Below the pieces are notes generated by a model. It was not told the origin of the DNA and searched no databases. It saw only the letters and a program-made list of their open reading frames with translations. Of a stretch of 64,000 bases of DNA, positions 48,201 to 60,680 are shown piece by piece. The stretch covers positions 8,725,001-8,789,000 of the forward strand of contig CM061105.1 in the NCBI GenBank assembly GCA_030770545.1, written 5' to 3'. This DNA is from Macropodus opercularis. Lineage: Eukaryota > Chordata > Actinopteri > Anabantiformes > Osphronemidae. Made by a program: the position numbers and the translations under genes. The number at the start of each line of letters is the position of its first letter. The stretch's first letter is position 1.

Positions 48201-51200
48201 AACAGAGGTTAATACAGCTGCGTGCTCAGATACACGGAACAGAGATGATGAAGCTCAGAGCACGTCCGTTTACAGTAGAGCTCATTCTAGACATTTAAAG
48301 CCTTGAAGGGTCTGAGCAGATAGTAGACGAACACTTGGCAACAGTTTCTTGAATGCCCATCAAAACTCCCATTACTTAGTCTGACAATGGGCTTTTACAG
48401 CAGCACCCAAGGAAAGGAAAAATGTATAAATAGTAGAAAGCGACGAACAAATTGAAAGGCTCCGTAGCCGGTCTTTTATTCTCGGCAATGCTCTGCTGAT
48501 TTTTTTGTGCCCTTTTCAGTTGAAACACTCAACTTTGAGCTTATCCTTCAAACGCTGGAAACTTGGTAAGAAAGGTTACTTCGTGTTTTTCATGTGCTCC
48601 CCAAAGAATTGTGAGGCTGGATTGTCTTTACATCGCCTTTCCCACAAACAGCGCGTCTCAGGTGTCGTATTCACGTCCGTCAAGCCGGGCGCTTTCTGCC
48701 TTTACCCGCCGTCGTCGGCAGCTGTCCCGCGTCTATCGTGGCAGGAGTGAAACATGTGGGTGGAGACAAGCGGGAGATTGCTTTTCATGCTACAGGCTTG
48801 GGATGGACATCTCAATAATGAGTCTATTTGTTATTCGCGACAACACATCACTGTACCGAGGCAGGGAAATATTTTGTCATAATTAGGAATAGAATAAGCC
48901 CACATTCAAAGAGCTGGGTTTTGATAAGAAGGGAGAAGAAAAGACGGCGCATATGCAGGTGAAATTCACACTGACACATTTGTAAAGGCCAAGGTCTCGG
49001 AAGGACAGTGGATTATGGCTGGACATGAAAAGCCCAGATAGGCATTGAACTCTTTATACCCCTGAAAGATGCTCTATTCGCATTTTGCAAAGCTCAGTGC
49101 TGACGGTAATCACAACCCAGATAGCTTGTCGTTCCTGAGGCAGTTTCGAATCCCTCTGACTTAATGAGGCTATTTGCATTTCAACCTTTTGGGTCTGTTC
49201 CTTGAAGTCGATACAACAGACGTCACAGAAAGCAACAGCTGGTTCGCTTTGGTTACAGTAACTGCAGCTACATTAGCTAACTCACACCCCCTTGAAAACT
49301 TTGCGACACAGGCTGCTTATAAATTCAGATTGTGAAACTTCGAAAGCTGCACCTCACATCTCACCGCACGCGCACACACACACGACCAGACTGCAGCCTC
49401 TAAAATATGCAGTGGCATGATTGCTATTATCATTTCTGATCAGCTGTGTTATTGAATGAGGGCTGGTGTCAGGCCAGTTGCATGGGAATGATTATTTTGC
49501 GGGGCATCTGAGGCCTAGTTCCGCCTGGCTGAATGTGATGGATGGAGAGGAAATGGTGATGCCTGAAACACTCCTAGTCCTGCCAGATCCCAGCCACTCT
49601 ATAATTACAGTCACACAGTTTGACTGAGCCCAAATAGAACTCTGTCCATCTGCCTCTGAACGAGACTCTGAAGATCTGCTACCCGGCCCACACTCGTCCC
49701 CTCAATCAATACGTTTATTGAACTACCGTAAAACCCCTTTGTCTCCACACTAAACTTCAACCGAGCGTGTTTGCTGTCTGCGATATCTGCCGCGTCGACA
49801 GATTATTTGCAATCTGGTCTCATTAGATGCTCCCACTTGTCTTTTTCTTATATTCTAAAAGTGATGCACATAATGTGGCACCATGCGGCGGCATTTAAGT
49901 GAACAATCCACCCAGACGCTACGCTGTCCCAGTCCTCCATCCAGCTTTAGTCATGTCAGTATTAATAGTCGTGTTTTCAATGTGCCGGTTGCTTTGAAGC
50001 AGCAGCAGCTTTCTGTTTTTGTGTTGACTGTGCTGCTAGTAACACAATCCTTCTAGATATTGTAGGTGTTGATAAATTATTCTACTTAAGTTTGACTTTT
50101 AAAAATAAGACCTACGTTCTGAGACAAGAATAATTCACAGACTGGTGGGTGGTTTATTGTTGGTGAATTACACGACTGTGTTTTAAATAAAAATGATTAT
50201 ATATTGTACAACAAAATACATTTGTATAATATGTAATTCATATTTACTCTTGCTTTATTACTTTTACCCTATACAGTGATTGGTATGTTTTTTTCTACAA
50301 ATACATGGGTGAAACCTTAGGAAGCTCTTCTTCTGCTTATGCATTTAAAGGTGAAACAATAGTCCTGTTTCCTGAAGACCTTCCGTGATGCAGCTGGAAA
50401 CACTCGCTCAGCCACCTTCAGGAAAACACAGGCAAGCGACACGCGTCTCAACAGAGCTCTCCGTTGCCAGTAGCATCATTATCGTGAGTCAAAAGGTCCC
50501 GGCTACGTGTTTAGCACAAATGTGACAGCTCCTGCAACCTTATCTATCGTGATGGATGGTGAAGAGGACGGCGAAATTATTCACCGTCACTGTGTTTAGA
50601 TATTGAGACTAGAGATATGCCCCCACACACAAACAGGTATGCAAAGAGGAGGAAAGTATGAAGGGAAATGCACAGAGGCAATAGAAAGAATGCAAAGAGT
50701 AAGAGCTTAAATGATTCAGAGCAGAACACAGTGATAAAATGATGAACAGAAAAGGAATATGATAACAAAGGATCGGGAAGAGAGAGAATTATAAAAGATA
50801 GAAAGCAAGTTGTCTGACCCCTTAGATGCCCTAAGGCAAGGCCATTTAGGCACAGACCACAAATAACATGTCAGCAGGGGACAGGAGGATGTCAAGGTTT
50901 CAGGACTGGATGTACAGAGGCCCCTGCCTGTCCACGATTGTGTGTGTGTGTCTGTGTGACACACGACAGCTCTACCCTCAAGACACACAGCCAGCGACGG
51001 GAGGTGGGGGAGTTGGCTGGGTGAAGATGGAGTAAAAAGGAAGTCTGAGCTCTAAGACAGACAAGAGGAAAGAAAAGCAGTGAGAGGAAAAAAAAAAGGC
51101 ACAAAAACGCAATGTGAGTAAAAAAGCTGAGGAGAAGAATGGGAGGATTTACTGCTGCTTCTGCCAGGACTGCTGAAACAGCAGGAACTGCAGGTACTGG

Positions 51201-52031
51201 GGTAGATGCACAAGTTAGACTCAGCCTCCAGTCACTTTCTCACACTCCTCTAAATTCACGGCAAATTAAGGCCGGACTCGTTCCCTCTTCCTTTTCCACC
51301 CTAGTTCTGTCACTTTGTTCTTTTATTTATTCTTTGATAAAAAAACATTGTCCTTGGCTCCTGATACATCCAAGAGAATTCGTACATGTGGAATACGAAG
51401 GCGAAACAAGAGGGGAATCAATAATTGAGGTAGCCACGTGTTATTTCATTTCAAAGGGAGGAAGAGAAAATGGAGAAATGTACAAAAAAAGTAGTAGAGT
51501 AATAATAGAAAGTGGCACAACAACTGAAACTAGGATTCATCTTGTGTTCTGTTTGCATTGCGCACATACTGTAACGCAATGCTGCCGCCTCCATGTCTCT
51601 GCTTTGCAAATAAGATGTGGCAGGTCCAAGCAAATGTTTGGAGCTAAAATAATGTATGGGAGTGGTTCTGCAGGACAAAAGACAAACCCGTCTAACACAG
51701 TAACTTGTGCACAAACAGGCAGGAAGCCACGGCTGCGCTGTGATCTAAGCCGTCCGCCGCCTCCTCAGCCTGACGTCCGTACTGTATGTGTGACCACGTG
51801 AAGTCACACACTTGCAGCACTTTTCCATCAGGTTGTGTGCGCGTGCATCGCCGAGCCGCCGAAGCGTCGCCAGCGTGACTCGCCGTCGTTTTTCTCCTCC
51901 CGTGTCTCTTCCACAGGTTCACAGTTCACCTCCATTCCTCCCTCTCATCCGTCTACAATCAATGAACCCCATTCTCCATCCTTCACTCTCCCCCTGCCTG
52001 CCGACTCCCTGCTTGTCTGCCTGTCTCGCTC

Positions 52032-52054
52032 TCTGTCTGTCTGTCTGTCTGTCA
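52032..52054. repeat. (CTGT)n tetranucleotide repeat
   Basis: About five CTGT units. Degenerate CTGC/CTGT copies extend upstream to about 51994. Confidence 0.88.
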
Positions 52055-54126
52055 GCGTATGAATAATTGAGGTGCATTGAGTCTGGTCGGCAGATGGTGA
52101 GATGGCTGCTATGGATCTATGAGTGTGCTTTTGGAATAACTGAGTGCATTCTGACACCTATTCGGTTAAGGGGTCAGAGGCGCTGGCGTGATGCAGAAGG
52201 CAGGCCACGCCCACCAACGCTTCGCCCAGCAGCACCTGCACACGCTAGCGGCTGGATTAACCCACCAGCGTCCAGTCTGTCTCCACCCTGCAAATAAAAG
52301 ACACTCTGAGGACTTGTCTTCCCACTTCTTCCCAGTCTTCTGTGCTTCTTGTTGTCTGTTGTGCCCCCCCATCACTTATCCTCTGCACCTTCCTCTCTGC
52401 TGACTTGGCCCCTTGCAACCGCACCAACCTGCGCTATTTCTTCACGCTTGACAGCTCCCACAGCCTCTGTCAGGGCAGACACCAGGGCCGCCACCACCCT
52501 GCTGACCCCATAACCCTGCCCCCAACCCCCCTCCTCCCAGAGGCTCTCATCTCAAAGCTCGGACTCTGCCCGTGACCTCCCAAAGTCACGAGTTCCACAC
52601 CCACAGCTGAGCATTTCGGGGGATGCAGAGCTGCTTTCTCTTCAGTCGCGTTCACACACGAGTGATCTCCTACCCTCTTTCACCGTGGTTTCGCCTAATC
52701 CCTCTCTGGGCCCCCTGCTTCTGATCCTGCAACCCCTTTTCAGCCCCTCCACTATCACCACCACATTTCTCCTTCTCATTTCTCCTCTCTCGCTCACTCA
52801 ACATTCCCCTAATCCCATCCGCCTACTCCCAAATGAAAGCTACGTTTTTTTTTTTTTTGCTTCATCTTTTATCTAAATCACTCAAGAATGATGCAGAAAA
52901 AAACTAAGATAAAATAAATTCTTTTATCTAAAGGTTTTGAATTCCTCTGTGTGCGTCTACTTTAGGCTGCCAGCAACTTTTTAATTTGATTTTTTTTATC
53001 TTTTTGGTCACCTTCTATTCTTGAGCTTCTCTATTTCAGGCTCCTTTCTTTTCATAAAACCTTTAACATAACACACCCCAGCGTGCAAACATTTTTATCA
53101 TCATTTCTGCAAAATCTGTGTTTGCGGTGTAAACACAGGAAACCAGATTACTGTGAGAAAGCGAGCAGAAAATTAGATAACACGTTGATATCCGCCACGA
53201 GTGTGGGATAGCCAAACTTTATAGTGATCTGGTGAGTAATGTGATTACTCCCAGACCCCTGTGATGTGTCATATCAGTGTTGACTTTGAATAGCGTTCAA
53301 ATAAAGGTGTAGCACGGGAGTCACCGTTCGCTGAACGTAACATCATTTACCTGCTGTTAGCCTGATAAAGTAAACCGCCTTTATCAGAGAAACGTTCCTG
53401 AAACCAGGCTGAAAGCTGAGATCACTTCAGTTTCTCCATCATCCATTCGTTTAAAGTACATGTTAATGTACTTGAGTGAGGCCACTATGTGTCGTCGCCT
53501 GCTCCTTTCACATCGCCACATGGTCGTGTCAGGGGGCATTTCCCCACTGTAGCTCCATATTTTATTTATCACAGCCTAAGTGTGTGCGTGACAGGAACAC
53601 TGAGAGCGAGAGAGAGAAAGATCGAGCTTAGGCAGGAACCGAGAGGAATAGGGGAGGGTGAAGTCCACAGAGGGAGAGACGGAATATATATATACATACA
53701 CAGTAAGATGGAGCAGGAATGCACACCATGAAAGAATTTAGTATTGTTGTACTGTTCACATGTGTGTTTACAGTCTGAGCCTGTACGGTCACATGGTCTG
53801 TACTGCTACGTCCTTGTGTTTTCACCACTGGAACTAATCACGGTGCTTCTCTCATCCTTTTAACACCCTTTTCTCTTGTTGTGTGTGTTTAAGACACAGT
53901 AGTCAGGGTCACAAAGAGAAGCTTAGCTGCAGGCTATAGACATACTGTAAATATACTGCACATGTCAAACTGCACCGTGTTTTCCGTATCGTTACATTTG
54001 TAACAAAGCCGTGGCAAATAAATATTATGATTTATAAGCTGGGTTTTGAAATCACCCACATTATAAGTGATGCACCTGCAGCACTCAGAGACAAGTGTTT
54101 GGAAATATTCCGTGTGTATTGTAAAC

Positions 54127-54147
54127 GTGTGTGTGTGTGTGTGTGTG
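54127..54147. repeat. (GT)n microsatellite
   Basis: A GT tract of about 21 bp. Confidence 0.92.
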
Positions 54148-54555
54148 CGCACATTTCCACACAGTCCCACTGCATCTCTCACACTCTACCAGCAAGGTCA
54201 CGGTTGCGTGGCGAGGTGCGTTCTAGCAGTGAGCAGGACGATTCTGCCTACAGCAGATCTCTTCCTTCCTGAACCTTTACAGCAGCAGTAGTTTAGAATC
54301 TTTGCTCAACACAGACAAGAGGCTCTGTGTGCCTGGAGGCTCGCTGAACTGAACAGGCTTTGATGGAAATAGCATTGTTGATGTCTCTATACTCAGTGGT
54401 TCTGACTGGATATTTCCTCTTAGCAGAGAAAAGGAAATGTGACAACGTGAGGCTGATCCACGCTGGGAAATAACGTCCGTAAAAAAGACGACATATTACG
54501 CCGCATCAACGCATCTGATCCATTAAAATAAAATAAATGGCCATCTAGTGCAGTG

Positions 54556-54579
54556 ACTCGTGAAAAAGGCTTCACGAGT
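54556..54579. repeat. Perfect inverted repeat (hairpin)
   Basis: The 9-bp arms ACTCGTGAA and TTCACGAGT flank a 6-base loop (AAAGGC) in intron 2. Confidence 0.85.
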
Positions 54580-55567
54580 GCTGAATATACAACATTTGCA
54601 TTTAAAATACTAACTAAACTAAGATGTTTTGCAGGGTTTTAGCGTTAAACATTATTTTGCTGGGGGAGAACCTCAGTATATTTTGTATTTTTTTAGCACA
54701 ATTGTTTTTCTTGACCAGTACAAGATGACATCAAGCCAAGGCCCAAGCGATGAGCTCCTGTTACAGGGATTGTGTACATGTAAACACACAGCACATGTAA
54801 TGTAAACACTGGCTTCCAGCTTGTTTTTGGTTACTACTCCTTTGGGGAGACAAAAAAAGTGGACGGGCCCACTCTCCAATGTTTAAACAGAGCCAGAGCT
54901 CACTTCAAGAGCAATAAAAGCTCCCTTTACACGTGTGTAAAATGCCTCATAAAGACCTAAAGGCCTGGAAAATGCGGGAAACAGTCAGTGTCTACCCTAG
55001 ACGGCTCCTTTCGTGTTGGGCTATGGAGCTTTTTATTGAATTATTGAATTACAGCTCAGAGGACAAGGTCTTAAAATTGTCATTAATGTAATGGGGCAAT
55101 CGTACCTCAGCTACTGTGATCCTTTAAAAAAAAGAACTCTTTCCTTTTCTGATGCCTTTCATGTGCATGAAACTGCCCAAAACTTAAAAATAGTTCTGAA
55201 AAGGCCTGAGTGTTTCCATCCTCCTCGCTCCTCCTCACTTGTTTCATCCTAATACCTCCACTTCCCTGCATAAATGTGTCATTACAGTATCATTATGTCT
55301 ATGGTATCCCCCCCAGTCTCCATTTACAGAGACTTAGCTACTGTGTTCTGGGGCTTACATGGGCCCATTATGTCATTAAGTCATTATGAGCCAGGACAGA
55401 GAGAAAATAATACCCATAATAGGAGTTACGTTGGGCACTACTTAAATCTATACTTCCATCCTGATGCCTTCCTGCCGATTTGTCTGTCTGGAGGTAGATC
55501 TGTATGTTTCACGTTACCCATCCCAACAGGAGTCGTTCCACACACTACGTTGCTCTGACTGACTTAC

Positions 55568-55632
55568 CCCGGAATTAGGATACGCCGTCCACCCCAGTTC
55601 AGCTGTGGCCACCCGAGTGTCCATCAAGGTCT
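55568..55632 (-). CDS. ephb1: ephb1 exon 2: start of the ephrin-binding domain
   Basis: This is a 65-bp exon, the usual length of Eph exon 2. It begins with AG, completing a Glu codon whose first G comes from exon 1, and then reads TLMDTRVATAELGWTAYPNSG. This is the first beta-strand region of the mature Eph ligand-binding domain, just after signal-peptide cleavage. The acceptor is a pyrimidine-rich tract ending in ccgctgcag; the donor is GGG|gtaagt. The intron before it is phase 1 and the one after it is phase 0. The conserved ETLMDTR..TAELGW signature is diagnostic of Eph receptors. Neighbouring exon 3 continues directly with WEEVSGYDE. Exon 1, with the start codon and signal peptide, was not found between this exon and position 64000, so intron 1 is at least 8.4 kb. 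Confidence 0.93.
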
Positions 55633-58600
55633 CTGCAGCGGAGAAAAAGAAAAAAGACACAAAGTGGTGAGCCTCAGAAACACTATCGAGCATCGTTCTG
55701 CAGAACCGTGCTGCATTCAAGCACCGATGATCATTTGACACAACGAACAGAGAGCTGACGAATCCTTTGCACGCTTTCATCCATCTCTGCTAGACTTCTG
55801 CTAAGACAAGATACAGGGAATCAAAGCATTGACGTTTTGCTGGAAGGAACGTCTGAGAGCCGCTCTCATGCTGGTAAATGCTCAGTGTGTCTTGTGGTCT
55901 CTCTGTGTGAGCATGAAACTCCAGTATATGCACCCTGCCTGTCTTTGTACTTGTACTGTTTTGGTTTTGTTTGCCTGTTTGCATGACATGTAGTCAAAAA
56001 TAAAAGCTTATATTTATACTTTGCATGTGTTTGTGTGCACACAAGCAACACAATAAGGGTTTCGATTTGACTAAACCGTCTCACATTGTTTACCCATCGA
56101 GAGTGACCTGCAAGGCCAAGGCATTCCTCCTGTTCGTCAGTTATTCTCAGTCTCCATTCATTGCATTGCACTTCTCTCTGCAGTTCTGAGCATTTGCACA
56201 AAATCTCCAGATGTACCTTGGATAACTATCTATCACAGACATGGATGACAATAAAAACTTGAGAAACTAAATTCTACCATTGAGGGGAGAAAATCTGAAT
56301 CGATCTTTCTCGCTTGTATTACGTACAGTGTCGCATCTGCTGCCATATCTACGGGATAGAAGTGCACAAAGATTACCCGTCCCCTCCTGATCCGTCGCCT
56401 CTTGCTAATCCTTACTGACACAGCAAAGACAAATAAGTCTGGCAGCTCACCAAAGAAGTTTGTCATCTCTATTTTGATTAATATCTGCCTTGTTGGCACA
56501 CTGAAGCTGGAAACCTGATATACTGGCGCTCCGGGAAGGAAGAGAAAAGTATGGCAGTTATCACAAACCACTGGCTGCTTCTCTTTCACAGACGTGTTGA
56601 TTAATAGAGTGATGAACTAAATGACATGTTGGCCTTAGCCGTGTGATGATAGATTCATAATTTCCCGGGTAACAGACAGTTTATTTTCTGGACTGTATCT
56701 TCTGTCTTATTGAAACCCTTCATCTTATTTCATTTTTTTTAATAGTCCCTGCTGAAACATGCCCTTGCTTGTTTGTCAAGGCTGAACCGATAAAAATATA
56801 GACAGACATAAAGTGGCAGACATTAGAACGACCGGTTTATCTGGACGATCATCTGTAGCAGATAAACAGAATGGCAGGGAATTTTCTGAGCAATCGCTGT
56901 TGCCGTATCTTCGCCTTGGACATCATCCACTGTCACAGCAAACAGTTGGCTGGCGACACCCACGAGTGTTGTTGATAAGAGAGAAATCTCACTCTGATTA
57001 CATGCAAAGACACAACGCTGCCCTCGCTCGAGAAGGGGCTCCCGTCTTCAGAACAGTCGCTTTACCTTCACAGGAGGAAACGAGCACTAGCAGCTGTTGC
57101 TTATTTGGAATCTTTCTGAACTCGCAGTGATTTCGAAATCATTTGGAATGATGGAGCACTCGAAGCCAGTCGTCTGCAATTCAAGTGGCCTTCAAAAAAA
57201 ACACACACACAACGAGCGTGTTGTGGATGGGTGACAAGCCGCCGGTAGGAGAGAGAGGGCTTTCACTCTCAATCTCCACTTAGTGGGAGAAACTGTCCTC
57301 AGACATGAGACCAATTAGCCGAGGTAATTCAGCTTCGCGCGCACGCACACGCAGACACGTTAAGACACACACCTGCTGCACACGCACACATTTACCAGCC
57401 AACTCTGAGAGCAATTTTCTGTGTACACCTACAGTGACAGCCTTGTTCACACCCCGGCTTCCATCACAGTATTTCAATTTCCCTAAGATCAGCCGTGCCT
57501 TGTCTGGTTTCCACAGCCAGCCAGCGCCAGCCAGCCTGCACGACTCGCTGTCAGCTGGGGAGATACGAGCATGAAACAGCCCTCAGGGATAGCAGGCATT
57601 GTGGGGACTGCCAGCCTTTTCTCGAGGGAAATCACAGACGCTTTAGTGAAATCATACAAACACTAGGTAGGCCATTTCCTGTTTGCTTTTAAAAGGGAAC
57701 AGGAGGGAAAAGAAGCTCAAGATGGTGACAGCAGGAGGCCACAAAGGTCAAAGGCCCACGGGAGGCACGGATGAGCAGTGTCATATGGCCTAATATCTGC
57801 CATTAGCAGAATATCGGAGTAGTAAAAGTGTAAATGGAGTATTAGCATCGAGGTGGGGCTTGCACAGACGTCTAGCCACAGCTCACACACCTGTCTACTG
57901 GCACAGGGGGATTGACTCCATGCCCCTTGCGAACGCGTGTGCATGCAGGCTTTAAACGAGCTCTTGTGTGGGCCATTCATCCATTTCACACTAAGTGCAT
58001 TTGAAGCGCTTCATTTTAAAAGGTAACTAACCACATTAATTACAAAAGCTGCCACTTTCTAAATTAAAAAGAGGAGCTTTTTGGTTGAGCGCTGAAATTG
58101 TTCGAAGTCCTGTGACACAGGTCGCGGGTCTGTTTGGAACTAATCGTGTTTTCTAACCAACGCAAACAGCTGCTGGTTTGACCACACGGTGAGGAAGGTA
58201 TTACACATGTAGGATTCATACTGGTGCAGCTAAGGATCGCTGTGATTGAAGTATGTGGCAACATGATTAACTGTGTAATCATCTCCTTCAGAGTGAAACA
58301 ACAGCTTCCAGCGTCAGGGTAACCAGCCTTACTGTAAATGGTTTCAAAGATCTGGAGGACGTGTCGTGGCTACACTACACGATATTAGTTACTGTGACTC
58401 ATTCAGCGATGTGGGTTGAGTCATGGTGCGAGGCTCAGTCCAGCTGATCCACTGCCGGCACCCCAGTCAGAAGTCAAGCCGCAACCGAGGCTCAACCGAA
58501 GGCCTACAGGTTCCAATCCCAGAAAGCGCAGCCCCTTCTCTTTAGCAGCGAGTGACAGATCGATACCAAATGGTGGGCTGCTTCCCCAGATAGAGAGCGA

Positions 58601-60663
58601 GGGACGGAGAGAAGCGGGGAGAGAAATGTAAGAACGAGGCCGCATTAAACATTGATGGAGCCCTGCATTACAGATCGATAAGGCAGCCCTCTTCACACAA
58701 TTACACGTCAGCAAGCAGTCGCATGATACATCGCACAGACACGCGTGACCACATATTCAGAGAGCATCTACAACTAAAAAAAAGGGGGTCGGGGGAAGAC
58801 AGATGAGCAGCAGTGAGTCTCCCAGTGTCTCCACCCTCTCCGAGTCTCCAATTCTGCTGTGTGCAAGTCAGAACAGCAGCGTGTGTAATTCCAGCCTTTG
58901 TGGCCACGCCTGTATGATTGTACGGATGCTGGAGAACATGCCTGGCTCCTCGGTCAATACAGCAGGCAATTCTCTGTGGGTTTCCCTTCTCATCCCATAA
59001 CACATCCAGCCCATTGATCTGCCCACCCCCTCCCCATGTCCTCCTGTTCAAGCACGCTGGTACACTTTATAATTGTGTGAGACAATTACGTCCAGATCCT
59101 GGCTGCTGGGGCGTGAGAGACCTCTCTTTGTTTTTGCAGTAAGCTTCAAGGGCCTTAAATGACTTTAGTTAAGACAGGTTTATCTTTTCTCTGAAGTGGA
59201 ATCAAGATGCGAGGACACAGAAAAGACAGACACAAAGAAAAGACAGAGATGAAACGCCAAGAGGAGAAATCAGCAGGATTGAAATGAGCACTTAACAATG
59301 ATGAAGCCCCATGGTAGCCTGCTGAGCTTGGCATCTTAATACGAGGCTCAAAACAAAGTGACAAACAACAGTAAAAGCTGCAGCATCTCCCAAACTAATC
59401 AACCGTCCACTCTGGGGATTTATGAATAAAAAAATATATTTTTGCCTGAGTGAAGTACTTCACTTCATGACAACATTCACTCAGTGCAACCTGGGAAATT
59501 TGACTGGTTGTTGAATTAGCGGTGGTGATGGACCCATCAAGTCCACTACCGAGCTGATCTGAAATCTGTGCTTCACTGTAAACAAGCAGTGAAAGCAGCC
59601 GATTTCTCTGATCGAGTCTCTGTCTTGAACAGAGAAGACAATCGTTTCGTACGGAGATGTGAGACATCTCTAATCTGCGGCACACTGAAGGCTGTGTCAC
59701 TCATACTGAAGGCTTTTCGCTTTAAATAGAAGCAACAGAACAGTCAACAGAAATACATCTAAAGAAATATGTTACTTCCATGTTTCCCAAAAGACAGAAA
59801 TGTGACAACAGAAAATAATCTGCCATCCTCTGACGTTAGCAAAGAGTGATGGGATACGCGAGACCTGCATCGCTGAGCTGCTGACAAAATGAAATGAACA
59901 CACTCAAATCCATGTAGTAACATGCGCTTAATAACTTTGATTTAGAATAATATCAAGCATGAAGGAAGCTCAGGTTACTGTCATATACGTAGAAACAGAA
60001 AAAAAAAACTGATGAAATGATCGACACAGAAGATGATGTTTGGCATCAAAACGTCAAATCCAACCTTGCAGCTCAGGGGGTGTTTCTAACTACCACCGGG
60101 TCGTAATGGACAGGAAATCCCAGCAACCTCCCTCTAAGCAGGGTGAGACAGGTACGGGTGAAACACAGACAGGTACGGAGTCAGCGCTCGCACGGCTAAC
60201 ACTGAATCACATCCTAATGGTCAGTCACTCATTCAGCAAGGGAAACGCAGATTCGCCACATCTGTGCGTAACACCCCCCACCCCCCACACACACCTCCGC
60301 CCCTCCCACGTTTTGCTTTCCTCCCTCCTTTCTTGTTGCTCTCTCTCCTCTCCCCTCCCCTGGTCAGGGGAGAGAGGTTAGGCACATCATTTGCATTCAT
60401 TAACATTACATTAGCAGACAGAGTGATCTTTAGAAACCAGGCTGCTGGAGAGTGTCATCTTTAATTCATCATAACCCCACCAGCAACCCCTCCTCTCCCT
60501 CCTGCTCCTTCCTTAGCTCCATCTCTGTCTTCTCTCCCCATCATCCATTCCCTTCTTTTTCTTTAAACCCCCTGCGTTCTCTCATTCCTTGCTCTTCTCT
60601 GCACATTTCTTGACTCTGCCAGTGTTACTTGCTACTCCAGCTTCCATAGCGTTACCATATCTT

Positions 60664-60680
60664 TCTCTCTCTCTCTGTGT
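60664..60680. repeat. (CT)n simple repeat
   Basis: A short CT run of about 14 bp that continues into TGTG. Confidence 0.8.

Larger units (their letters stand above)
44289..55567 (-). other. ephb1: ephb1 intron 2
   Basis: This is an 11.3-kb phase-0 intron with donor gtaagt and acceptor ctctctgtag. It holds the GA/CT tract that forms the acceptor's pyrimidine run (44293-44319), a T-rich run (45190-45219), TG repeats at 50940-50957 and 54127-54147, CTGT repeats near 52032-52054, and a poly-T at about 52846-52858. Strongly C/T-biased stretches lie between about 51880 and 52860, and a hairpin lies at 54556-54579. The open frame at 51139-51801 (220 aa, plus strand) has no recognisable family and is taken as chance. 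Confidence 0.88.

Noticed and set aside
48520..48565. Exon-like segment on the plus strand with a pyrimidine tract, CAG acceptor and GTAAG donor
   Set aside because: It is antisense to ephb1, only 46 bp, and has no partner exons; cryptic splice-like pairs are common in introns.
49140..49160. tRNA B-box-like TTCGAATCCC
   Set aside because: No matching A box, acceptor stem or cloverleaf around it.
51139..51801. 220-aa open frame on the plus strand in intron 2
   Set aside because: Low-complexity start, no recognisable domain or clear splice context; taken as a chance open frame.
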